This document shows positions 54,340 to 64,000 of a stretch of 64,000 bases of DNA, piece by piece (positions within the stretch are counted from its first letter, which is position 1; each line of letters begins with the position of its first letter). The stretch spans positions 276,138,400-276,202,399 of the forward strand of contig OZ017738.1 in NCBI GenBank assembly GCA_963969285.1, written 5' to 3'. This DNA comes from Odontomyia ornata (taxonomy: Eukaryota; Arthropoda; Insecta; Diptera; Stratiomyidae). The position numbers and the translations under genes are program-made. The notes below the pieces were generated by a model. It made no database searches. It was not told where the DNA came from and was given only the letters and a program-made list of their open reading frames with translations.

Positions 54340-55140
54340 TTTTTTTGAGGGCCAATATTGCTTTTAATTTATGTTTTATTCAACGCTTTTTTATTCGATA
54401 CATTCGCATTTCGTTCCATTAATCTATCCTTAATAATTTCTTTGCCTTGGGAGGTAGATGTTAATTGAAAAGTATCCCTACTTCTCTCATCCCGATATAA
54501 CTAAATGCGTATCATTTAACTGATAGTTACTTTTGCTTCAAATGCAATCATGTCGCTTTCTTTGCGAAGACTTGAGATATTTTTCACGGCTTCCTTGTGT
54601 CGTCTTTGCTCACGATTCAATTCTCCGCGACATTTTCCGCTTGCTTGGCGAATCAATCAATTGATGCTTCCGTTCGCGCGATATCCTTGTTCACATTTAT
54701 TCCATCTAAACTGAGAGTCTTCTTTTCAGTTGTTGCTTACTCCTTTAGTTTTGCTCTGAAAGCAGAATTTTTCCTTACTTTCTCATTCAGGAGAAAATCT
54801 TGCGTGTGGACTAAAACTGCATATGCTGAGTTGATTTTATTGTATCATGCCATTAGGACTGAATCATCAAAGGAAATGGGCTCTGTTTGTTGCTGTAGCT
54901 TCAATTCTAACTGCTTGTTAAGGTTCATTAATTTAGAACATTTTGTTACAAAACAATACGGATCTTCTTTGCTCTTCTGGTCTTTAAACGGCGTTGAACC
55001 TCTCGTTCAGGATTTGAATGTTGTTGGCCAGTGGTTCTAGGCATTCCTTCCGGACTCAAAGTGGCATAAATGTTCGCCGCAATCGGCCTATCTCCCAGTA
55101 TGGGTTGTATTTATTCGTTTTTCTCATTATTTAACATTCA
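54340..55140 (-). pseudogene. Decayed coiled-coil reading frame (left arm copy)
   Basis: Mirror copy of the relic at 60350-61108. On the antisense strand a 147-codon open frame (54597-55040) exists, but it has no motif and is most likely a shadow. Stops interrupt the sense frame at the same places as in the right arm. Identity of the original gene is unknown. Confidence 0.4.
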
Positions 55141-55241
55141 AAACACCAAGTATTCGTACTTAACTTACTGTTGTGAGTACAATTAGGAGTGTCAAACAAA
55201 ACTCTAGTCAAGTGCGGCTTAGACTTGCTTCATTTGCGGAG

Positions 55242-55603
55242 TTACGCGAATGCTATGATAGTGTTCGGGATGAGGTAATGTTGATGCCCTTCTTCTTCAT
55301 CCGTAACAGCGTTTTCTTTTAAATATACTTCATATGCATCAATATCGGCGCACATGATGAACTCTGCCCATTTACCATAAAGGAAGTATAACTTTTTCTT
55401 GCTGCAACGAAAAATTAATTTGGATGAAAGTTTGTTTTGCTAGAACAAATATCTAACTTCTTATCCGTTATGAAGCCCTCTACGCGATGCAAAACTTTCG
55501 ATGCCCAACCGGCTAGTTTGAACGTTAAAATTACCTTGTGACCGGTGGTATGATTCACAACCTCCATCGTACCGTATGACTCCATCTAAGGCTTATCCAC
55601 TAT
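55242..55603 (-). pseudogene. Oxysterol-binding-protein-related (ORP) gene fragment, left copy
   Basis: Two exon pieces (55603-55458 and 55401-55242) are separated by a 56-base GT...AG intron, exactly as in the right arm. The exons read ESYGTMEVVNHTTGHK, LAGWASKVLHRVEGF and LYGKWAEFI-CADIDAYEVYL. The same TAG as in the right copy precedes ESYG (an expected W position). Differences from the right copy include K to M in the FI(K/M)CAD segment and K to E in TD(K/E)EEG. Confidence 0.72.
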
Positions 55604-56999
55604 CATAGAGGTACATACAGGAGACGGCGAGCTTTAAATTCCTATGGAAAGCATTGAAGTCGCTTAACACAATCACACCTTCCGTGTACGTACATATTCA
55701 TTTTCGAAAGCTTCTGCAATTTTCAGCTATTTTAAGGGTTGCGTAAAATTTTCCAATTGTCGAAATTAATTTCGAAATGCAAATGCAAGTCATTTATTAG
55801 CACGTTCAAATGTCATTGTAAGTTATAACTTCTTATTTCATACACAAGATCTCGTTATCTATTCGCAAACCTCCACACTTTTCGTCAAATGTCACCAAAA
55901 TCATGCTTCGCGCCATATTTCCAAAAGCATTGGATCCATAAAAACTGCGTGAGTACCCCTGTTTTCGAAGTGAAAGTATCAGCTGGCGTGGAGCTGTTAG
56001 TTGCCATATCCTTAGTAAAATACGAATTTTACATCGTAAAATTGAAAATTTTTTAATGTAAAACTAATTATACGAAAGTAAAGGCGAGTAAATTACAAAG
56101 TGAAGTGCGTAGTTTTTCATTATTTGCTGAAAAAAGGAACTGACATGCAGTATTTTCCTTTGCTCAGATGAGTAAAGCTTAACCAGACTTAAATTTATGA
56201 GAAGCGCCTTCAATTTAAATGGATTTTTTACGTTAGTCCATAACCACGCGATATTTTATTACAGAAATGTGAAGCTTGACTATTTTTTGGACTTGTGCCG
56301 TGTAAAAAAAGTGATTTCACCGATAGGTTTGATATTTTACGCGAGTGAAATACGTTTCATGTCCGTTCCTTGAACATTGACATATGTCGAATAAATTGCT
56401 GAAAATATTTTGATTAAGGACTTAATTCGTGGATGTTTCAATCAAATTAACTTTAAATCGATTCATTTTATGGTTTCATGTTTCCGTTTTCTCCGGAGTG
56501 TATTTATTTTTGTAAACATTTTGAGTTGAAGCGTTTGCAGCTAGAGTCATCGCGGAAATTTTTGAGTATTACCGGTCGAGCAAAACGAAAATTTTAAAGC
56601 AAGTTTATGAATATTGAATATCGAGTTGTTTTGAAGTCGTGGAAAGAATCACGATAGCACGATAAAATTTCATTTAGAAAATCGGAAAATACTACAGTAT
56701 GAAGTGTTTTATCTCAACACAGTGCAACGTGATCTGGGGGCCTCTAAAACTTATTTTTTCGAAACATGTCGGTTTAATTTGAAAATATTTGTTTATTTAC
56801 CGGAAAACGAAGAAAGCCGACTTCAAAGTGCCCGACAAAGAATGAAATGAATATTATGGAAGTGGTACTAAATCACTATGTAATACCACTAACGTAGCCC
56901 CGCTCTCATAAAATTTAATTCATCCTTTTTACTTTGGAGTCGGTTTTTTTTTAAATTTCAGGTAAATTTCTTAAGAGAAATTTACCTATTACGTAGAGT

Positions 57000-58084
<1,085 letters not shown>

Positions 58085-58396
58085 TTGATAGATTATGACA
58101 GTTTAGTCTTTTACAATTCTAACCATGCCATCATACACATGCTCCCCAGACTACTGAAGCATTAAAAACAATATTCGAGCCAACACACGTCTAATAACGC
58201 CGGAAATGTGCGAAAATGTCATCGAAAATTACAATCATCGTTTGAGCAGCCCGAGGTGCACATATGCCCAAAGTAATGTTTCATATTTAATTGTAAGGGA
58301 CCAAATTTTCATAATAAATAAACTTTACAGCTCAATCTTCACAAAAACTATGTTTTTTTTCGACAAAAATGTGAACACTTGTTATAAATCACCCTT

Positions 58397-58397
<1 letters not shown>
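58085..58397 (+). pseudogene. Mariner-like transposase C-terminal fragment, right copy
   Basis: Inverted copy of 57283-57770 with an internal deletion of about 165 bases. It reads MCENVIENYNHRLSSPRCTY from 58206 and ends with the terminal repeat ...CTTGTTATAAATCACCCTTT at 58397. The two terminal repeats face each other like the ends of one element. Confidence 0.72.

Positions 58398-58477
<80 letters not shown>
58398..58477. repeat. (TA)n microsatellite tract
   Basis: Alternating TA between the transposase end and the right arm. It is shorter than its left counterpart. Confidence 0.95.
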
Positions 58478-58484
<7 letters not shown>

Positions 58485-59880
58485 ACTCTACGTAATAGGT
58501 AAATTTCTCTTAAGAAATTTACCTGAAATTAAAAAATAAACCGACTCCAAAGTAAAAAGGATGAATTAAATTTTATGAGAGCGGGGCTAAATTAGTGGTA
58601 TTACATAGTGATTTAGTACCACTTCCATAATATTCATTTCATTCTTTGTCGGGCACTTTGAAGTCGGCTTTCTTCGTTTTCCGGTAAATAAACAAATATT
58701 TTCAAATTAAACCGACATGTTTCGAAAAAATAAGTTTTAGAGGCCCCCAGATCACGTTGCACTGTGTTGAGATAAAACACTTCATACTGTAGTATTTTCC
58801 GATTTTCTAAATGAAATTTTATCGTGCTATCGTGATTCTTTCCACGACTTCAAAACAACTCGATATTCAATATTCATAAACTTTCTTTAAAATTTTCGTT
58901 TTGCTCGACCGGTAATACTTAAAAATTTCCGCGATGACTCTAGCTGCAAACGCTTCAACTCAAAATGTTTACAAAAATAAATACACTCCGGAGAAAACGG
59001 AAACATGAAACCATAAAATGAATCGATTTAAAGTTAATTTGATTGAAACATCCACGAATTAAGTCCTTAATCAAAATATTTTCAGCAATTTATTCGACAT
59101 ATGTCAATGTTCAAGGAACGGACATGAAACGTATTTCACTCGCGTAAAATATCAAACCTATCGGTGAAATCACTTTTTTTACACGGCACAAGTCCAAAAA
59201 ATAGTCAAGCTTCACATTTCTGTAATAAAATATCGCGTGGTTATGGACTAACGTAAAAAATCCATTTAAATTGAAGGCGCTTCTCATTAATTTAAGTTTG
59301 GTTAAACTTTACTCACCTGAGCAAAGGAAAATATTGCACGTCAGTTCCTTTTTTCAGCAAATAATGAAAAACTACGCACTTCACTTTGTAATTTACTCGC
59401 CTTTACTTTCGTATAATTAGTTTTACATTAAAAAATTTTCAATTTTACGATGTAAAATTCGTATTTTACTAAGGAAATGGCAACTGACAGCTCCACGCCA
59501 GCTGATACTTTCACTTCGAAAACAGAGGTGCTCACGCAGTTTTTATGGATCAAATACTTTTGGAAATATGGCGCGAAGCATGATTTTGGTGACATTTGGC
59601 GTAAAGTGTGGAGGTTCGCGGATAGATAACGAGATCTTGTGTATGAAATAAGAAGTTATAACTTACAATGACATTTGAACGTGCTAATAAATGACTTGCA
59701 TTTGCATTTCGAAATTAATTTCGACAATTGGAAAATTTTACGCAACCCTTAAAATAGCTGAAAATTGCAGAAGCTTTCGAAAATGAATATGTACGTACAC
59801 GGAAGGTGTGATTGTGTTAAGCGACTTCAATGCTTTCCATAGGAATTTAAAGCTCGCCGTCTCCTGTATATACCTCTATG

Positions 59881-60242
59881 ATAGTGGATAAGCCTTAGGT
59901 GGAGTCATACGGTACGATGGAGGTTGTGAATCATACCACCGGTCACAAGGTAATTTTAACGTTCAAACTAGCCGGTTGGGCATCGAAAGTTTTGCATCGC
60001 GTAGAGGGCTTCATAACGGATAAGAAGTTAGATATTTGTTCTAGCAAAACAAACTTTCATCCAAATTAATTTTTCGTTGCAGCAAGAAAAAGTTATACTT
60101 GCTTTATGGTAAATGGGCAGAGTTCATCAAGTGCGCCGATATTGATGCATATGAAGTGTATTTAAAAGAAAACGCTGTTACGGATAAAGAAGAAGGGCAT
60201 CAACATTACCTCATCCCGAACACTATCATAGCATTCGCGTAA
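59881..60242 (+). pseudogene. Oxysterol-binding-protein-related (ORP) gene fragment, right copy
   Basis: The exon piece 59881-60026 reads ESYGTMEVVNHTTGHKVILT, then LAGWASKVLHRVEGF and ITDK. A 56-base intron (GTTAGAT...TTTCGTTGCAG, 60027-60082) splits an Asn codon in phase 2. The second exon (60083-60242) reads KKKLYLLYGKWAEFIKCADI, DAYEVYLKEN and so on to a TAA. This is the lipid-binding core of ORP1/ORP2-type proteins, which move sterols and PI4P between membranes. Only about 95 codons remain, a TAG interrupts the first exon, and upstream and downstream exons are not seen. The retained intron means a genomic, not mRNA-derived, copy. Confidence 0.75.
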
Positions 60243-62606
60243 CTCCGTAAATGAAGCAAGTCTAAGCCGCACTTGACTAGAGTTTTGTTTGACACTCCTA
60301 ATTGTACTCACAACAGTAAGTTAAGTACGAATACTTGTAGTTTTGCATGTTAAATAATGAGAAAAATGAATAAATACAACCCATACTGGGAGATAGGCCG
60401 GTTGCGGCGAACATATATGCCAGTTCGAGTCCGGAAGGAATGCCTAGAACCACTGGCCAACAACATTCACATCCTGAACGAGAAAGTTCAACGCCGTTTA
60501 AAGACCAGAAGAGCAAAGAAGATCCGTATTGTTTTGTAACAAAATGTTCTAAATTAATGAACCTTAACAAGCAGTTAGAATTGAAGCTACAGCAACAAAC
60601 AGAGCCCATTTCCTTTGATGATTCAGTCCTAATGGCATGATACAATAAAATCAACTCAGCATATGCAGTTTTAGTCCACACGCAAGATTTTCTCCTGAAT
60701 GAAAAAGTAAGGGAAAATTCTGCTTTTCAGAGCAAAACTAAAGGAGTAAGCAACAACTGAAAAGAAGACTATCAGTTTAGACGGAATAAATGTGAACAAG
60801 AATATCGCGCGAACGGAAGCATCAATTGATTGATTCGTCAAGCAAGCGGAAAATGTCGCGGAGAATTGAATCGTGAGCAAAGACGACACAAGGAAGCCGT
60901 GAAAAATATCTCAAGTCTTCGCAAAGAAAGCGACATGATTGCATTTGAAGCAAAAGTAACTATCAGTTAAATGATACGCATGTAGTTATATCGGGATGAG
61001 AGAAGTAGGGATACTTTTCAATTAACATCTACCTCCCAACGCAAAGAAATTATTAAGGGTAGATTAATGGAACAAAATGCGAATGTATCGAATAAAAAAG
61101 CGTTGAATAAAACATAAATTAAAAGCAATATTGGCCCTCAAAAAAAAATAAATGAATAAAATGTCACTGGCGGTAATTCAGGAAAATAATAAGGAATATA
61201 GCCTCAATCAAGTTAGGAAAGTCCAAGACCCACCTCACGAACAGTCACTAATCGAGCTCTTGCGTCTGCAGCAAATTCCATTAAAAGGCAAGGAACAAAA
61301 AGTCAAACAGTTAATGGTGAACAAGAAAATACACTAATTGACATCAATAGAACAGCATTGTCCATCAAACTTACATACATGATTTTTTACGAAATGTCCT
61401 GTGCTATGCTGTTCGGAGGAAATTTGTAAGTAATGATGAATATAAAAACATCAGCACGATTTACCTGAAAACTAAATGTACACAAGCATCACTGACGTTG
61501 CAAACTGTCAGTGAACCAAGTTCAGCCAATTCAGCCGAACTTGAAGTGATCACCACCAGAGCGGAGTGGAAATCACGCGGCGTCAGAGTGAAACTACTCC
61601 TCGAATATACGAAGAACCACTCCGAAGAGGTGGCTGACCGGAGACAAAGGAACTTGGTCGGAGAGCGGGACATTAGCCTTTAGGAAGAGATGATAAAAGC
61701 GCGCGACGAATAACGTGCCTCTTCTTACTTTCTTCTTGAGTTTGGCGGAGTAGAGGAACTAGCGAAGCGATGAGCGTTGGTGGTGATAAGAAGTGGAAGA
61801 ACGACGAGTTGGAAGACGATTCATCGAGTGGCGAGTTAACGTGCCTGAAACTGAACGACGAGGCAGGATAGTGAGCTCCAAGTGGCGACGGAAAAGGAAA
61901 GAACACCATTGGAGGCAGCAGAGAAGGGGCCCCTTTAGGTACGCGTAGTAGAAAGTTTTCATTATTAAAGAAAATAACTTCTTCTTTGGTGTGAGCTAGC
62001 TAGACACTTTAAAGTAGTTAAAGAGTTTGCGCATTTGCATTGATGTATGTGTTTGTACATTAAAATTTAAGCCGGCTTATTAAACTTACAATTCCAGGAA
62101 AAGCAAAAAAGCAAAATTTTATATAAAATATTGAATTGGAATTATGTTTCAGGTTGTGACGGGTGCAGCTTGAGTGGTAAGTCGTAATTGTGAAAATAGC
62201 AAAATCGAAAGTTAGTGACAGTGTTCGGGGGTGGAGTGTATATATCGATATCAGGTCAGAATTTTTCTGCTAGTGTTCGAGGGAAGCGAAGGAGAGCCTG
62301 ATAGGGTGGAAAATAGTGTTTGTTGCAAATTTAGCAAGTCCCGAGGCAAGTGTGTTCCGAGATGCTTAGTGTGGCAACTAGCTGTTGCCCGATAGTCAGA
62401 GAGTTGGAAGAAAGTGGAACAGTGACGTTGGTTGGTCCGGCAAGGGGTATTCTCGCTTGGCGGCTTATTGGGGCCTTGGGGGACAAGCGAGTTGTGCCCC
62501 ACGCCCGTCTTTGGACGAGCTAAACCGGGTCCGTAAGCCCCGCCGGAGCACCCTAATTTCTTTCGGGTGCAATAACGACTCCCGTGAAATATCTGGGGGT
62601 GTAACA
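60243..62606 (+). repeat. Probable LTR (at least its 3' part) of element G
   Basis: The sequence just before the primer site ends GGGGGTGTAACA. It shares compositional and motif features with the end of F's LTR (cgcttggcg..., ctaaaccgggtccg, gagcaccc). The left limit is unknown, since no second LTR is in the window. If the whole arm were LTR it would be 4.1 kb and would include the ORP fragment. Short frames at 61152-61337 and 61498-61683 (EVITTRAEWKSRG...) are unassigned. Confidence 0.4.
60350..61108 (+). pseudogene. Decayed coiled-coil reading frame (right arm copy)
   Basis: In one frame from about 60380 to 61108, with six or so stops, the translation is low-complexity and charged, as in coiled-coil proteins: SKLMNLNKQLELKLQQQTEP, YNKINSAYAVLVHTQDFLLN, RRHKEAVKNISSLRKESDMI. 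Stops are fewer than expected for such AT-rich DNA, which suggests a former gene. I cannot name the family. It could be a fragment of a host gene like the adjacent ORP piece, or element sequence. Confidence 0.4.
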
Positions 62607-62607
62607 T

Positions 62608-62624
62608 TGGCGCCCAACGTGTGG
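62608..62624 (+). other. Element G primer-binding site (tRNA-Lys type)
   Basis: TGGCGCCCAACGTGTGG, one base after the TGTAACA end. It matches F's site in 15 of the first 17 bases or better. Confidence 0.8.
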
Positions 62625-62969
62625 CAAAAGTCCATCGAAATCCTCGGAAGGATTCGATTCGATTCAAAGTCGCGTTTGAGTAAAGTTACGCTGAGTTGTG
62701 AGTGAGAAGTGAAGTGTATAATATTGCGGGTGTGGAAAAGAGTGAAAGTGAGACACTGTGGAAGTGCATTGTGGTGGAGCTTTTCAGTATAGTGATAAGG
62801 CAATAGTATATTCCGTTTGTATTGTAAACGAAATAAAGTTCAGAAGAGGTTCCTACTTTTAATTTAGTGATAAGAATCGTGTTTTTCCTTTCAGCCCGTC
62901 AAATTAGGAAATAAGTTGTTTCAAGTTTAAGAAAAGGGGAAAAAGTTGTTTTAATTCTAAAATTCGAGG

Positions 62970-64000
62970 ATGTCGGAATCAGGCAATTTTTTGGTGCATC
63001 GGCTAGCGAAGGACGGGCTAATTTATGAATTGGCCATCCAGAATCTGCCGCAAGACGCTATGGAAGCAATGAGGAAATCGCTTCGAGCCGCGTTATGGGG
63101 AGATGATGCCCTGAATGAATCGTTAGTGGCAAAGAATTGCCCGTTCACTTACGAGGAAGACTTGAAAGCTCTAAAAGAAAAGATAGCGGAGGTCGAAGAT
63201 TTGGTGGCGAGCTTCTCAAGTAACAAGAAGTCTAAAGAATACCTGAAAATCCGGGCAAAGGTGGAGTTTGGTTTGCGAAGAATTCACAAAATGGCTCAGT
63301 TGTCGGGGGCATCACAGGTGGAAATAGACAGATTGCGTCAACAGCTAATCATGGCACTGGGGATGGTGATTGATCGGTCAGAAAATGTAGTGGAGACGAA
63401 AAACGAAACAGAAGCACAGGAGCGAGAATCCGAACGCAGATCGCCTTTAAGTCCTGGAGAGCCGACGTCCTGTTCAACACCGAGACTTGGCAATGGTGAT
63501 CTGAAACATCAGAACATCGCAAAGAGGGGTGTTACGTTTGCAGAAGAAGCATCGGGGAATTTGAATGCCTTTTTGGAAAGGGTACAGGAATTATGGGAGG
63601 CTCGGGGAATGAACAAAGAACAACTATTTAGGTCAGCGGTGGAGCTTTTTGAAAAGAAGGCTCTAATATGGTTCCGGGCCAAGCGACAATTGGTGGATGA
63701 TTGGAACGGTTTGGTCAAAGCCTTAAAAACGGAATTCTTGCCACCAGACTATGATGATCATCTTGAAGAGGAGATCAAAGAGGGGACTCAGGGCGCAGAT
63801 GAGACAATTGGAGTTTATGTAGCGGTGATGGAAGGAATGTTCAAGTGATTGTCGGAGCCAAAAATGGAAAAGCAAAAGCTTAAGATCATTCGTAAAAATA
63901 TATCCCCTTTTTATTAAACTCAGTTGAGTTTAAGGACAATCGAGAATTTGAAAGAGTTGGTAGAGTTAAGTGGGAGGTTAGAGCAGACTCGACAAGCGGT
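62970..64000 (+). pseudogene. gag: Element G gag, runs off the window
   Basis: Starting at ATG 62970, MSESGNFLVHRLAKDGLIYE is clearly homologous to F Gag (MSKSGSFLVDRLAKDELAYE). Then come VEFGLRRIHKMAQLSG, SPGEPTSCSTPRLGNGD, LNAFLERVQELWEARG, ALIWFRAKRQLVDDW, EFLPPDYDDHLEEEIKEGT and TIGVYVAVMEGMFK. A TGA at 63846-63848 sits where F has an arginine, and a TAA follows near 63915. The frame then continues with LSLRTIENLKELVELSG to the window edge. The zinc knuckle and pol would lie beyond 64000. The N-terminal half is intact, so it was inactivated late. Confidence 0.85.

Larger units (their letters stand above)
58478..62914. repeat. Right arm of the 4.4-kb inverted repeat
   Basis: Reverse complement of 52572-57004. 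Beyond 62914 the right side continues into the gag of element G, whereas the left side stops in (TA)n. The inverted duplication therefore ends between the primer site and gag of the Gypsy element. 58478-59870 has no recognisable gene. Confidence 0.9.

Noticed and set aside
54597..55040. 147-codon open frame in the left palindrome arm
   Set aside because: It is antisense to the coiled-coil relic, has no motif, and is broken in the right arm copy. Best read as a shadow frame.
60176..60181. TGTTAC as the left end of element G's LTR
   Set aside because: It falls inside the conserved ORP exon (codons for Asn-Ala-Val-Thr), so the match to the expected LTR end is probably coincidental.

Overview
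Eukaryotic, almost certainly insect (probably dipteran) DNA. The evidence is the element content: BEL/Pao elements with env, several Ty3/Gypsy lineages, a Jockey/I-type LINE, mariner-like fragments, AT-rich spacers and long (TA)n tracts. I see no bacterial gene, tRNA or rRNA gene, CRISPR array or clearly active host gene at its own locus. The window is a graveyard of transposable elements nested in one another, but three pieces of host-like coding sequence sit inside mobile DNA.

Layout. 1-7007 (+): decayed BEL/Pao element with gag, protease, RT, integrase, DUF5641-like region, env and 3' LTR. 7045-17530 (-): two related Gypsy copies in tandem (A1 on the left, A2 on the right). They are separated by a candidate 3.27-kb LTR at 10537-13808 that has 8-bp inverted termini and a tRNA-Lys-type primer site. 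Their Gag begins with a degenerate RING-H2 finger. 17435-19302: non-coding dispersed repeats. 19360-24683 (+): Gypsy element B (tRNA-Leu-type primer site). 24690-49702: a minus-strand LINE (D) split by Gypsy element C (+). C is itself split twice: by a deleted BEL/Pao element (E, minus, 28709-33443, target duplication GGTAT) and by Gypsy element F (+, 35495-47127, target duplication AAGA).

The most striking object is element F. Each of its two 2.73-kb LTRs carries an intact, intron-less 303-codon cyclin Y-like gene (36047-36958 and 44953-45864). It keeps the MGN...CC lipidation signal and the cyclin box, but its C-terminus is altered or truncated. So a host cell-cycle/Wnt-signalling regulator has become part of an LTR and is duplicated at each transposition. 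Both copies remain open although F's own pol has two in-frame stops and a frameshift.

50000-64000: dispersed repeats, then a 10-kb imperfect palindrome (arms 52572-57004 and 58478-62914). Its centre is built of (TA)n tracts and mariner-like transposase ends. Both arms carry an exon-intron-exon fragment of an oxysterol-binding-protein-related (ORP) gene, a decayed coiled-coil reading frame, and the 5' end of a second F-related Gypsy element (G). G's gag runs off the right edge of the window.

How the parts relate: A, F and G all use TGGCGCCCAA-type (tRNA-Lys-like) primer sites and have, or appear to have, unusually long LTRs. In F the LTR demonstrably carries host cargo. In A and G the same is only a hypothesis. 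Insertion order from nesting: LINE D, then C, then E and F independently into C.
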